From Sphingobium sp. V4 (GTDB lineage: Bacteria; Pseudomonadota; Alphaproteobacteria; Sphingomonadales; Sphingomonadaceae): a DNA stretch of 64,000 bases. This document shows, in pieces, positions 27,414 to 36,997 of the stretch. How positions within the stretch are numbered: position 1 is the first letter of the stretch; each line of letters starts with the position of its first letter. The DNA lies in the NCBI RefSeq assembly GCF_029590555.1, contig NZ_CP081001.1, positions 1,798,001 to 1,862,000 on the forward strand. The letters run 5' to 3'. Position numbers and translations under genes: made by a program. Under the pieces are notes generated by a model. That model was not told the DNA's origin and made no database searches. It was given only the letters and a program-made list of their open reading frames with translations.

Positions 27414-29045
27414 ATGAGCGACGGTATCTTCATCGGACTGGGCGCGCCGGAAAAGGATGGCGGCGTTCCCCAGACGCTCAACCTGCGCCGCGCCAACCGC
27501 CATGGGCTGATCGCGGGGGCGACCGGCACCGGCAAGACCGTGACGTTGCAGGGCATTGCCGAAAGTTTTTCAGCGCGCGGCGTGCCGGTGTTCATGGCCG
27601 ATGTGAAGGGCGACCTGGCCGGCATCGCCATGGCCGGCTCCCCCACCGCGAAAAATGCCGACAAGCTGGTGGCGCGGGCGACGGAAATCGGCCTGAGCGA
27701 TTACAGCTATGCCGACAATCCCGCGATCTTCTGGGATCTCTACGGGCAGCAGGGCCATCCGATCCGCACCACGGTGAGCGAGATGGGGCCGCTGCTGCTC
27801 GCGCGGCTGATGGGCCTCAACGAAACGCAGGAAGGCGTGCTGTCGATCGCCTTCCGATATGCCGACGAGGAAGGGCTGTTGCTGCTGGACCTGGGCGATC
27901 TTCAGGCGATGCTGGCATGGTGCGCGGAGAATGCGGATGACCTGTCGGCCCGCTATGGCAATGTCACCAAGGCGAGCGTGGGCGCGATCCAGCGGCAGCT
28001 GCTCCAGCTCGATTCACAGGGCGGCGACCATTTCTTCGGCGAGCCGGCGCTCGACATACATGATTTCCTGAAGGTCGACGATCAGGGGCGCGGCTATGTG
28101 AACATATTGGCCGCAGACAAGCTGATGCAGAGCCCGAAACTCTATGCGACCTTCCTGCTGTGGCTGCTGTCCGAACTGTTCGAGACGCTGCCCGAAGTGG
28201 GCGACCCGGACAAGCCGGTGCTGGTCTTCTTCTTCGACGAGGCGCATCTGCTGTTCGACGACGCGCCCAAGGCGCTGACCGACAAGATCGAGCAGGTCGT
28301 GCGGCTGATCCGGTCCAAGGGCGTGGGCGTCTATTTCGTGACCCAGAACCCGATCGACATTCCCGAGGAAGTGGCGGGCCAGCTGGGCAACCGGGTGCAA
28401 CATGCGCTGCGCGCCTTCACCCCGCGCGACCAGAAGGCGATCAGGGCCGCCGCCGAGACGTTCCGCATCAACCCGGACCTCGACGTGGAGACCGCGATCA
28501 CCGAACTGAAGGTGGGCGAAGCGCTGGTGTCGCTGTTGCAGGAGGATGGATCGCCGGGCATCGTCCAGCGCACGCTGATCGCCCCGCCCCGATCGCGGCT
28601 GGGGCCGGTGGAGGCGAAGGAACGGGCGATCATCCAGTCCATCTCCCCCTGCGCGGGCACATATGACGAGACGGTCGACCGGGAGTCGGCGGAGGAGATA
28701 CTGGCGGCGCGCGGCAATGCCGCGGCGGCGGCCGCGCAGGCGAAACAGGCGCAGGCCGAGGCGGAAAAGGCCGCCGCCGCGCAGGCCAGGGTGGAGGCGA
28801 AACAGCGCGAGGCGGACCTGAAGGAGCAGGCGCGGCGCGACGCGGCCGCGGCGCGGGAAGCGGCGAAGCCCTCCTCCCTCGACAAGGCGGTGCAGTCGGC
28901 GGCGCGATCCGCCGCTTCCTCGGTCGGGCGGCAGGTCGCCAACGAACTGGGCCGCGCGGTGTTCGGCGGATCGAGCCGCCGATCCTCCTCGGGCGGAATC
29001 GCCGGCAAACTGGTGCGCGGCATATTGGGCAGCCTGTTCAAATAG
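27414..29045 (+). CDS. HerA-like ATPase, DUF853 family
   Basis: The start is set at [12 protein letters not shown] (ATG 27414), with AAGGA six bases upstream; the longer frame begins inside the terminator. The 543 residues form one RecA-like HerA/FtsK-type ATPase: Walker A GATGTGKT at about 39-46 and Walker [14 protein letters not shown] near 275. A sensor-like [11 protein letters not shown] and the arginine-bearing [16 protein letters not shown] follow. An Ala/Lys/Glu-rich coiled stretch lies at about 425-480, with a Gly/Ser/Arg-rich tail. DUF853 proteins are widespread in proteobacteria and their DNA or protein substrate is unknown. No NurA nuclease is adjacent, so this is not a herA-nurA defence pair. 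Confidence 0.88.
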   Translation: MSDGIFIGLGAPEKDGGVPQTLNLRRANRHGLIAGATGTGKTVTLQGIAESFSARGVPVFMADVKGDLAGIAMAGSPTAKNADKLVARATEIGLSDYSYADNPAIFWDLYGQQGHPIRTTVSEMGPLLLARLMGLNETQEGVLSIAFRYADEEGLLLLDLGDLQAMLAWCAENADDLSARYGNVTKASVGAIQRQLLQLDSQGGDHFFGEPALDIHDFLKVDDQGRGYVNILAADKLMQSPKLYATFLLWLLSELFETLPEVGDPDKPVLVFFFDEAHLLFDDAPKALTDKIEQVVRLIRSKGVGVYFVTQNPIDIPEEVAGQLGNRVQHALRAFTPRDQKAIRAAAETFRINPDLDVETAITELKVGEALVSLLQEDGSPGIVQRTLIAPPRSRLGPVEAKERAIIQSISPCAGTYDETVDRESAEEILAARGNAAAAAAQAKQAQAEAEKAAAAQARVEAKQREADLKEQARRDAAAAREAAKPSSLDKAVQSAARSAASSVGRQVANELGRAVFGGSSRRSSSGGIAGKLVRGILGSLFK

Positions 29046-29080
29046 GGTAGGATGGCGCGCCGGCAGGGAGGCGGCGCGGC

Positions 29081-29473
29081 ATGAAAGCGACTACGATCTG
29101 GACAGGTGTGGCGATGTTGGCGACCAGCCCCATCCATGCCCAAATGGTTATTCATCCCCGCAACATCGTGGGCGCCGCGATCGCCAGCGACATCGTGCGC
29201 GACCGGCAGGCGGAGCGGGCGGCGCGGCGCACCCCCTATGCGGCGCCCGGCCATGGCCCGATCGCAACCGCCACCGCCGCGCGCGACGCCTGCGCGGCCA
29301 AGGCGCTCGACCAGGCCGGCCCGGACGCGAAGCTGATCGGCAAGGCCCGCGCCAGCAGCATGTCGACCGGATGGGAAGTGGAAGGATTGATCGCCCTGCC
29401 CGGCGGCGGCGACCTGCCCTTCGTCTGTTCGGTGCGCAACGGATCGGTCAGCGGCGTGTTGTTGCGGCGGTAG
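29081..29473 (+). CDS. small exported protein of unknown function
   Basis: The protein is 130 residues and lies 35 bases after the HerA-like gene. It has a signal peptide (MKATTIWTGVAMLATSPIHA, cleavage after about residue 20). The mature part has two Cys (ARDACAAKAL and PFVCSVRNG) that could form one disulfide in the periplasm, and an alternating pattern towards the C-terminus (SGVLLRR end). I do not recognise a named family, though similar small secreted proteins occur in sphingomonads. The coding potential is good (high GC at third positions, in step with its neighbour). Confidence 0.7.
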   Translation: MKATTIWTGVAMLATSPIHAQMVIHPRNIVGAAIASDIVRDRQAERAARRTPYAAPGHGPIATATAARDACAAKALDQAGPDAKLIGKARASSMSTGWEVEGLIALPGGGDLPFVCSVRNGSVSGVLLRR

Positions 29474-29612
29474 GAGGGCAACGGGGCGCGGATGGCCGGG
29501 ATGCGGGCTGTCGTGGCATAGGGAGCATGGGCCGGTTTGCGCCACAATAGGACGTTGAGCGGCATCATCAGACCTTCCAAAAGCGGTCGTTTAATCTGCT
29601 GATGGCGGACGA

Positions 29613-31601
29613 CTAGGCTGGCGCGTTCGCGATGGCTTCGAAAACCACCGGTAGCGCAACGGGGCAGAAAAACGTGTGCTCGGATAAGACATGCTCTATA
29701 ACCGCCTTCAGGAGTTCGCCCTTACCTCGGTTCTTCCATTTGTTAAGCGCCGGAAATTTCTCTGCCAGAGCAGTTTCGAGTGCATGATCGTCGGTTTCGA
29801 GATACGCGCGCAAGACCTTCCCCTTTGCCCCGCCAAGATAGGACACTTCGACGCGGTCTATCTCGTTGGGGAAAACTGCTATCTGGATCGCATCGATCAG
29901 TCGTTGAAGCTCTACAGGCCCAAGGCTCAGCGCCCCCGTAAAGCGGTCGATGTCCTGAAGCCCCTCTGGCAGGCGTCGCTCTTTCATCAGAAGCAAGGCT
30001 ACCAGAAGTGGGTCGAGAAGAACGTTCTCAATACCATTTCGCTCGCCACCAGCCACGACCTTGATCCGATCTGTGGAAACGGCTTCCCCGTCCCAATCGA
30101 TAATGCCGAAGATTGATGAGTTGCCAAGCTCAGTTAGGCGATCGACCGTCTGTTTGACGATTGTGCAGCCAGCATTGAATTCACCGTTGTTTTTGTCGCG
30201 CAGTCCCGTCGAAAGGAAGTTTAGCTCGCGCTCGCATCGAGTGTGCGCCTTGATTAGCGCGTAAACACTTTCATAGATCGCGGCATCGGTGTCACTTTCC
30301 GCGAATACTTGACGGCGGCCCGAATAGTTTATCGAAAGCGTTGGAACACCGAAGGTTAGCCCATTGAGGGCGTCCTGCTTAGAAATTTTTGTCAGTCCTG
30401 AGTGTCCATCCTTCATTTCAAACAAAGATTCATCAGGCGCGAGGGCGACAGTAGTAGGTGAGTGGGTCGTTATTATGCAGTAAAGACCTTGCTCCTCAAC
30501 CAGGCCGTGCTGGACGGCTCCAAGCCACCTATTGACCATTTCAGGGTGAAGCGAAGCGTCCATCTCGTCCAACAAAAGAATTTGTGGTCGTGACACCGAT
30601 ATGAAGTGATCATCGTAATGGAATGAAGAGACTGCAAATTGCAGTAGGACTTTCTCACCCGAGGAGAGGTTTTGCGGATTTACAATATGGTCGGTTCCAA
30701 CCTTCTTAAGGTTTACAGTGACCGGATCGAAATTGAAGAGGCTGGGCGGCGTAACTTCGTAGGGCAGACCGAACGCAGCGAGAGTTTCGTTTATCTGCTC
30801 CCATGGCGGGCCACCAAAGCTCGCAATAAAATTTTCTTCGCTCATGGCCAACGCTGTACCGAGTTCGGCGTCGCCTATTCGTAGAAGCCGGTTCTGGACC
30901 AGAGCGTCGCGATATTTGCCGAACAAGAGCGGCAGGTTTGTGGAGAACTGATCCGTATTGCCCCATGGCGCGAACAGTTTCATCTGCGTCATGTTGACCT
31001 GCAGCGGGGGGATGCCGAGTTTCACCGCGACCCGCTTCGCGACCTCCTGCATCTGCGAGGGTTGCATTCCCCGATGGCCTCGCATCATGGGCGAATTTTT
31101 GTGGTAGGGTGTTATGAATGCTTGCTCCGCTGCCGCAAATATACTTTCGATCCGACCGGCATCCGTCTCACCGAGCCTATGGGCGACCTCCGTCGCTCCA
31201 AGCCGCCAAACGTCTTCTCCTGGCTGCAATATCAACGCGAGCTGCTGGTTGGCTGCTTCATCGAGTGCTGCGCGCTGCGTCGCCAATATTTCTAGCCGTG
31301 TTTGCTCGAAAGTCCCCATCATCAAGGTCGAAGGATCGAGCCCGTTTTGCGCGCCGTTATAAGCCTGTCCTAGGTCAAGGACGCGGCCGTCCTGGCCAAG
31401 CAGCTTTATGTGCGGATTGATGTTACCGATAGCGCCGGGCTGGGTCGCGACCACCGAATTAGCAACATGGCCGCTGGCGATAGCCTGTAACAGGTGGCTC
31501 TTTCCGCTGCCGTTAAGTCCTACAATCACGGTGAATGGGGGAAGCTCGATATCGGGAAACGCCGATAAGGATAAATGCGGTTGTTTGAACGAAAGCAGCA
31601 C
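29613..31601 (-). CDS. AAA ATPase with C-terminal TOPRIM/DUF4435-like domain (OLD-like; candidate defence gene)
   Basis: The protein is 662 residues. ABC/SMC-like ATPase parts are in order: Walker A GLNGSGKS at 28-35, signature NLSSGEKVL near 312, Walker B ILLLDEMDASLHPE at 341-354 and the H-loop TTHSPTT near 380. The C-terminal half looks like a TOPRIM or DUF4435 nuclease-type domain: VFAESDTDAAIYES (Glu at 435), FGIIDWDGE (501-506) and ERNGIENVLLDP. That layout is shared by OLD-family nucleases and by several phage-defence ATPases. The gene is visibly richer in A/T than both flanks and uses codons its neighbours avoid (ATA, AGA, TTA-type). It stands alone between housekeeping genes on the opposite strand, which suggests acquisition by transfer. 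A defence role is inference. Confidence 0.82.
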   Translation of the reverse strand: MLLSFKQPHLSLSAFPDIELPPFTVIVGLNGSGKSHLLQAIASGHVANSVVATQPGAIGNINPHIKLLGQDGRVLDLGQAYNGAQNGLDPSTLMMGTFEQTRLEILATQRAALDEAANQQLALILQPGEDVWRLGATEVAHRLGETDAGRIESIFAAAEQAFITPYHKNSPMMRGHRGMQPSQMQEVAKRVAVKLGIPPLQVNMTQMKLFAPWGNTDQFSTNLPLLFGKYRDALVQNRLLRIGDAELGTALAMSEENFIASFGGPPWEQINETLAAFGLPYEVTPPSLFNFDPVTVNLKKVGTDHIVNPQNLSSGEKVLLQFAVSSFHYDDHFISVSRPQILLLDEMDASLHPEMVNRWLGAVQHGLVEEQGLYCIITTHSPTTVALAPDESLFEMKDGHSGLTKISKQDALNGLTFGVPTLSINYSGRRQVFAESDTDAAIYESVYALIKAHTRCERELNFLSTGLRDKNNGEFNAGCTIVKQTVDRLTELGNSSIFGIIDWDGEAVSTDRIKVVAGGERNGIENVLLDPLLVALLLMKERRLPEGLQDIDRFTGALSLGPVELQRLIDAIQIAVFPNEIDRVEVSYLGGAKGKVLRAYLETDDHALETALAEKFPALNKWKNRGKGELLKAVIEHVLSEHTFFCPVALPVVFEAIANAPA

Positions 31602-31857
31602 TCAACGAATCCCCGACTTCAGGTTGTGCCGCAAGTCTATAGGAAGCCCTGATCAGAGAAAGCATCTTTGGTCCATGTTGCATGGCAGTGGGCGGGTTAG
31701 CGGGCGCGAATGGTTGCTTTTCCAATTTGGCAACATCGCAGCGGCCAGTCCGCATTCGGCCATTAACGGCCAATGATGGCCGGCAAAGCAAATCTTGTCG
31801 GGGCCGGGGCGGCGTGGTGGTTGCCACCGCGCAGCAAGCGCCGCTAAAGCCCTGATC

Positions 31858-33162
31858 ATGACGGCTTCCCTCCCGCATCGGCATCCGCTGCGCTTCGCCA
31901 ATTTCCGGGCTTATCTGGTCGGCCGCCTGGCGGCCGTGCTGGCGCAATATGGCATGATGATCGTGCTGGGGTGGCAGGCCTATAATATCGCGCGGGAGAC
32001 GATGACGACGGCGGGCGCTTCGGCGCAGCTGGGCCTGATCGGACTGGCGCAGTTCCTGCCGCTCTTCTTCCTGACCCCGGTCACCGGATGGGTGGCGGAT
32101 CATTATGACCGGCGCCTCATCACCCGGCTCACGCTGACGATGCTGACCGCCGCGTCGGCGTTGCTCGCCTTCGCCACCCATCAGGGCTGGGTCAGCCTGC
32201 CGCTGATCTTCGGCATCGCCATGATCGTGGGCATCGCCCGCGCCTTCAACGGTCCTGCCTATGGCGCGCTGGCCCCCAATCTGGTGCCGACCGAGGTGCT
32301 GCCCAACGCGATCGCCATTTCCGCCGTCGTGTGGCAGGCCGGCATGATCGCCGGGCCGGCGCTGGGCGGCTATGCCTATGCGGCGACGCCCTGGGGCGCC
32401 TATGCGCTGGCCGCCGCGCTGTTTGCGGTGGCGCTGGTGGCGATGCTGATGATCGGCAAGGTGCCGCAGCCGCCGCGCGACACCAGCCGCCACCCGGTCC
32501 GCCAGATGATCGACGGGCTGACCTATGTGCGGGGCAACCGGCTGGTGCTGGCGACGATCACGCTGGACCTGTTCGCGGTGCTGCTGGCGGGGGCGACGGC
32601 GCTGCTGCCCGTCTATGCGCGCGACATATTGCATGTGGGATCGGCGGGGCTGGGCCATCTGGCCGCTGCGCCGGGCATCGGCGCGGGGGTGACGGCGCTC
32701 TGGTTCTCGTTCCGGCCGATGAAGCGCGAGGTGGGCTTGAAGATGCTGGGCGCGGTCATCCTGTTCGGCGTCGCCACCATCATCTTCGGCTGCACCGCCT
32801 TCCTGCCCCGCGGCCTGGCCATGGAGGTCGGCATCGGCGCGCTGGTCGTGCTGGGCGCGGCCGACATGGTGTCGGTCTTCGTGCGCCAGTCGCTGGTGCA
32901 GATCCACACGCCGGACGCCATGCGCGGGCGGGTGTCGAGCCTGTCCCAGCTCACCATTTCCGCCTCCAACGAACTGGGCGAGGCCGAATCCGGTTTCCTC
33001 GCCGCGCTGGTCGGCCCGATCGCGGCGGTGATCGGCGGCGGCGTTGGCGCTATCATCATCACCCTTATTTGGGCGCGACTCTTTCCCGAATTGCGCCTAG
33101 CACGTAGCTTCGATCCACCCGAAATCGGACGAGCGGAGATCAGCCAGGAGAAGCCCTCATGA
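31858..33162 (+). CDS. MFS exporter (EntS-like)
   Basis: The start is set at [20 protein letters not shown] (ATG 31858); the frame to 31795 extends into the low-GC flank. The 434 residues have 12 predicted hydrophobic segments. The loop 2-3 MFS motif A is visible as [14 protein letters not shown]. The N-terminal [14 protein letters not shown] is typical of the MFS_3 (enterobactin exporter EntS-like) group. It is probably an inner-membrane proton-coupled exporter of a small molecule. Its stop overlaps the cysK start by four bases (ATGA), so export and cysteine synthesis may be coupled, for example thiol or sulfur-compound efflux. That is inference. Confidence 0.87.
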   Translation: MTASLPHRHPLRFANFRAYLVGRLAAVLAQYGMMIVLGWQAYNIARETMTTAGASAQLGLIGLAQFLPLFFLTPVTGWVADHYDRRLITRLTLTMLTAASALLAFATHQGWVSLPLIFGIAMIVGIARAFNGPAYGALAPNLVPTEVLPNAIAISAVVWQAGMIAGPALGGYAYAATPWGAYALAAALFAVALVAMLMIGKVPQPPRDTSRHPVRQMIDGLTYVRGNRLVLATITLDLFAVLLAGATALLPVYARDILHVGSAGLGHLAAAPGIGAGVTALWFSFRPMKREVGLKMLGAVILFGVATIIFGCTAFLPRGLAMEVGIGALVVLGAADMVSVFVRQSLVQIHTPDAMRGRVSSLSQLTISASNELGEAESGFLAALVGPIAAVIGGGVGAIIITLIWARLFPELRLARSFDPPEIGRAEISQEKPS

Positions 33163-34088
33163 AAGCTGCCACGATTCTCGACACCATCGGCAACACGCCG
33201 CATATTCGCGTCAACCGGCTGTTCGGCGACGCACCGGATGGCACGGAAGTCTGGATCAAGTCCGAACGGTCGAACCCCGGCGGGTCGATCAAGGACCGCA
33301 TCGCCCTCGCCATGATCGAGGCGGCCGAAGCATCGGGCGAGCTCAAGCCCGGCGGCACCATCATCGAGCCGACTTCGGGCAATACCGGCGTGGGCCTGGC
33401 CATGGTCGCGGCGGTCAAGGGCTACAAGCTGGTGCTGGTCATGCCCGAAAGCATGTCGATCGAGCGCCGCCGGCTGATGCTGGCCTATGGCGCGAGCTTC
33501 GACCTGACCCCGCGCGAGAAGGGCATGAAGGGCGCGATCGAGCGCGCGCTGGAACTGGTGGCGCAGACCCCCGACAGCTGGATGCCCCAGCAGTTCGAGA
33601 ACCCGGCCAATATCGACGTGCATGTCCGCACCACGGCGCAGGAAATCCTGGCCGACTTCGCCGACGCGCCGATCGACGTGCTGGTAACGGGCGTCGGCAC
33701 CGGCGGCCACATCACCGGCGTCGCGGAAGTGCTGAAAAAAGCATGGCCGGGCCTGAAGGTCTATGCGGTCGAACCGACCCTGTCCCCGGTCATCAGCGGC
33801 GGCCAGCCCGGCCCGCACCCGATCCAGGGCATCGGCGCGGGCTTCATCCCGGCGAACCTGCACACCCAGCTGCTGGACGGGGTGATCCAGGTCGATCCGG
33901 CCGACGCGAAGGAGTATGCGCGCAAGGCCGCGCGCGAGGAAGGGATGCTGATTGGCATATCATCGGGCGCGACGCTGGCGGGAATCGCGCAGAAGCTGAA
34001 GGAACTTGCCCCCGGCAGCCGTGTTCTGGGCTTCAACTATGATACCGGTGAACGCTATCTGTCGGTGCCGGACTTCCTGCCCGAATAA
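33159..34088 (+). CDS. cysK: cysteine synthase A (O-acetylserine sulfhydrylase)
   Basis: The protein is 309 residues, the usual CysK length. The PLP lysine is in [12 protein letters not shown] at about 46, the substrate loop is [12 protein letters not shown], and the phosphate-binding loop is [11 protein letters not shown]. The C-terminal [16 protein letters not shown] fits CysK rather than CysM. It makes cysteine from O-acetylserine and sulfide in the cytoplasm. It is translationally coupled to the MFS exporter upstream, and the cell wall hydrolase follows after 17 bases. Confidence 0.95.
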   Translation: MKAATILDTIGNTPHIRVNRLFGDAPDGTEVWIKSERSNPGGSIKDRIALAMIEAAEASGELKPGGTIIEPTSGNTGVGLAMVAAVKGYKLVLVMPESMSIERRRLMLAYGASFDLTPREKGMKGAIERALELVAQTPDSWMPQQFENPANIDVHVRTTAQEILADFADAPIDVLVTGVGTGGHITGVAEVLKKAWPGLKVYAVEPTLSPVISGGQPGPHPIQGIGAGFIPANLHTQLLDGVIQVDPADAKEYARKAAREEGMLIGISSGATLAGIAQKLKELAPGSRVLGFNYDTGERYLSVPDFLPE

Positions 34089-34105
34089 GGAACCAGAATA
34101 CAGGT

Positions 34106-35470
34106 ATGACCGGCAACCCCTATTCTTCACGGCCGCATCCGGCGATGTGGCTGGTGTGGCTGTTGCTGTTCGTCGGTCTCCCCATGGTGGTGTCCGGCTG
34201 GGAAAGCCGGCCGCACCATGATCGTGGCGCGCATTTCGGCCGGACGGACGCGGGAACGACCCGCCTGCGCCGTCCAGTCACGCCGCCCCCTTTGGTAGAG
34301 CCGGTCAAGGTCTTCGCCCTGGATGCCGATCGGGCGCGCGACCTGAACGCCAGGATTCCCTTCTCCCGCGATCCCAATCCCGCCGCCCGGCCATTCCTCT
34401 TCCGTGGATCGGAGATCGACCTCGCGCGGGCGACCGACTGCCTTGCCGCCGCCCAGCTTTACGAGGCCGGCGACGATGCGGTGGGCGAGCAGGCCGTGGC
34501 GCAGGTGGTGCTGAACCGGGTGCGTCATCCCGCCTTCCCCAAGACGGTATGCGGCGTCGTCTTCCAGGGGCAGGAACGGGCGACCGGTTGTCAGTTCACC
34601 TTTACCTGCGACGGCGCGCTGGCGCGCACGCCCTCTACCGGCGCCTGGGAACGGGCGCGGGAGATTGCCCGAGGCGCGCTAGCCGGCAAGGTGTTCAAGC
34701 CGGTCGGCCATGCCACCCATTATCATACCGACTGGGTCGTACCCTATTGGAGCAGCAGCCTGGACAAGGTCACTGCCGTCGGCACGCACCTCTTTTTCCG
34801 CTGGCGCGGCTGGTGGGGCACGCCGCCGGCCTTCCGCCGCAGCGACGAGCCGGGCGAACCGCTGATCGCCAAGATCGCGCGCCTGTCTCCGGCACATCTG
34901 GGCAGCCCCTTCCCTGTTCCCGGCACAATGACGCCCACCGGCGACAGCGCCGAAGCAATGGTCGCGCAGGCACGGAAGGCGATCGGCCTCGACCTCATCG
35001 GGAAGACCGTTGCCGGCGTGCGCCTGATTGCGCTGGCCGATGCGCGTAGCTTCCTCGTGGAATTACCCCGCGGCAGCCGCCCCGAAAGCTGGCCGATGAG
35101 CGCTCAGACCTTCTGCGCGGGTCGGCCACAGTGCCGGATCATGGGCTGGATCGCGCGCGACGCGCCCAAGGAGCTGCCGCTGACCCTCGACAATCTGGTG
35201 GCCATGCGCTTCTCCTATATTCACGATCTGCGGCATGGCTTGCAGCGCGCCCTGTGGAACTGCACGGCCACGCCGCGCGCAAACAAGGCCGAATGTATGC
35301 GCGATCGGCTGCCCGTGGTGGCGCCGGCGCCTCCGGCCACGGCGAGCGTCCCACCACTGAGCGGCGTGCGCCGCGACGATCGGTCCGACCGGATGGTGAC
35401 ACCGGCCAGCTCTGCCCCCGCCGCTACCGGCACAGCGACAACGGTTCAGCCACTTGGTTCAGGTTCCTGA
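34106..35470 (+). CDS. membrane-anchored SleB-type cell wall hydrolase
   Basis: The protein is 454 residues. It has an N-terminal membrane anchor (MWLVWLLLFVGLPMVVSGW at 12-30) and then a hydrolase_2/SleB domain at about 110-240: LYEAGDDAVGEQAVAQVVLNRV, ERATGCQFTFTCDG and GHATHYHTDWVVPYWS. This domain is a lytic transglycosylase-like peptidoglycan hydrolase and acts in the periplasm. The C-terminal 200 residues are a less familiar extension with four Cys, ending in a Pro/Ala/Thr-rich tail. It is in line with cysK but unrelated in function. Confidence 0.87.
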   Translation: MTGNPYSSRPHPAMWLVWLLLFVGLPMVVSGWESRPHHDRGAHFGRTDAGTTRLRRPVTPPPLVEPVKVFALDADRARDLNARIPFSRDPNPAARPFLFRGSEIDLARATDCLAAAQLYEAGDDAVGEQAVAQVVLNRVRHPAFPKTVCGVVFQGQERATGCQFTFTCDGALARTPSTGAWERAREIARGALAGKVFKPVGHATHYHTDWVVPYWSSSLDKVTAVGTHLFFRWRGWWGTPPAFRRSDEPGEPLIAKIARLSPAHLGSPFPVPGTMTPTGDSAEAMVAQARKAIGLDLIGKTVAGVRLIALADARSFLVELPRGSRPESWPMSAQTFCAGRPQCRIMGWIARDAPKELPLTLDNLVAMRFSYIHDLRHGLQRALWNCTATPRANKAECMRDRLPVVAPAPPATASVPPLSGVRRDDRSDRMVTPASSAPAATGTATTVQPLGSGS

Positions 35471-35545
35471 GCCGGGAAGGAAAAGTAGCGGGTTTTGACT
35501 CACTGTTCGTCATGTTATTTTATAACAATCTGGCAGTGGGGCGTG

Positions 35546-36889
35546 ATGATTACGCGGCGAGGCTTACTGGGACGGGCTGGCGGCATTCTTGGGTCGACAT
35601 TGGGCAGCGGGCTGATGTTGAAAGCCGCTGCGACAGCCTCTCCGATCGGCGGCGATGGCTGGCCAGACGATCCGCCCTTCCGTTTTGCCGGCGACATGAC
35701 CGATTTCGAGGCGGCACAGCGGGGGTTGCTGCCGCTCTATGACGTCAATCGCGATGTCGCGACCTTTGACGCAGCCTATTATGGTGCGATGACGCGGCCG
35801 GTGCAGGCAAGCTATGAGGCCCATTCCCGCTGGGTAAACCAGAATCATGCGCTTTTCCTGCGCAATGGTGCGCCCGGCCATCCGCGCGACGGGGAGTTGG
35901 ACCGGTCGCGCGCGGCGGTAGCAAGGCTGCTCGGCGCATCGACCGGGGAAATTGCGCTGGCGGGCGGCGGGACCGAGGCGCTCTATGCGCTGATCGCCAA
36001 CTATGCACTGCTGAAGGCGGGCGATGCAGTGATTTACGCCGATGTCGACTATGACGAGATGCAATATGCCTGCGACTATCTGGAACAAAGCCGGGGCGTG
36101 CGGATCGTCCGCTTCAGCCTGCCCGAACCGCACAACGAAGCCAATATCCTGGCGGCTTATGACAGGGTATTGACGGACACCCCACGCGCCAGACTGCTGC
36201 TGCTCACGCACCTGTCGAACCGCAACGGGCTGGTGCCGCCGGTGAAGGCGATCGTCGCCATGGCGAGGGCACGCGGGGTAGACGTGATCCTGGACAGCGC
36301 GCAGGCGTTGGGACATATCCCCTTCACCGTTGATGATATCGGCGCGGACTTCATTGGCTTTTCGCTGCACAAATGGTTGGCGGCACCGCTGGGCACCGGA
36401 GGCATCTATATCCGTGAGGAAAGGTTGCGGGACATAGCGCCCTGGCTGGGCAACCGCATCCATGGGCCGGAGGATATTCGCGCGCGCATCCCGACTGGAA
36501 CCGTCGATTTCGCCGCACGGCTGACCGTGCCGCGCGCGATCGAGGTGCATGAGGCGATCGGCGCCGAAGCCAAATATCGCCATCTGCTCAGGTTGCGCGA
36601 CTACTGGATCGATCGTGTCCGCGACATCAGGGGACTGGAAATCCTGCTCCCGGAGACCGCCGGTCGCCATGGAGCGGTGATGGGCTTTCGCCTGCCCGGC
36701 ATGACCGGACCTGACGATGCGAAAACGGCAGCCAAACTGTTCCTGGAAAAATATGGGCTGCTACTGGTGGCGAAGGCGGGGCTGGCGTCGGGACCGGTGC
36801 TGCGCGTTACACCCGCGCTGTTCAACACCAGCGCGGAACTGGACCGGCTGGTCGCGGCGATCCGGGCGGAGCGCGCCCGGTTCGCCTGA
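35546..36889 (+). CDS. Tat-exported PLP-dependent class V aminotransferase-fold protein (CefD-like)
   Basis: The start is set at MITRRGLLGRAGG (ATG 35546), because it gives a twin-arginine signal; the frame to 35495 adds a non-signal leader. The 447 residues include a class V aminotransferase domain with LAGGGTEALYALIANYALL, the aspartate in ILDSAQALGHIPF and the PLP lysine in FSLHKWLAAPLGTGG. This group includes isopenicillin N epimerase and cysteine desulfurase-like enzymes. Export of a PLP enzyme is uncommon but recurs in this family. The reaction is unknown. It converges with the amidohydrolase gene about 110 bases downstream. Confidence 0.86.
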   Translation: MITRRGLLGRAGGILGSTLGSGLMLKAAATASPIGGDGWPDDPPFRFAGDMTDFEAAQRGLLPLYDVNRDVATFDAAYYGAMTRPVQASYEAHSRWVNQNHALFLRNGAPGHPRDGELDRSRAAVARLLGASTGEIALAGGGTEALYALIANYALLKAGDAVIYADVDYDEMQYACDYLEQSRGVRIVRFSLPEPHNEANILAAYDRVLTDTPRARLLLLTHLSNRNGLVPPVKAIVAMARARGVDVILDSAQALGHIPFTVDDIGADFIGFSLHKWLAAPLGTGGIYIREERLRDIAPWLGNRIHGPEDIRARIPTGTVDFAARLTVPRAIEVHEAIGAEAKYRHLLRLRDYWIDRVRDIRGLEILLPETAGRHGAVMGFRLPGMTGPDDAKTAAKLFLEKYGLLLVAKAGLASGPVLRVTPALFNTSAELDRLVAAIRAERARFA

Positions 36890-36997
36890 AACGCTGAAGT
36901 CCGATGCGCGGACGTCAGGATGAAAACGGGCTGGACGCAGTGATCTGGCGCCGGCTCTTCCTCGCGACAAGAGCGGCAGGCCTGCTCCTCTCGCTCT

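Noticed and set aside
27414..29045. HerA-like ATPase as part of a HerA-nuclease defence pair
   Set aside because: No NurA, SIR2 or other nuclease gene is adjacent; the DUF853 pattern is a widespread chromosomal family.
31757..31782. Inverted repeat CGGCCAT-N12-ATGGCCG upstream of the MFS gene
   Set aside because: Only seven bases per arm, G/C-rich, no T-run and no relation to a start codon; could be chance in this composition.
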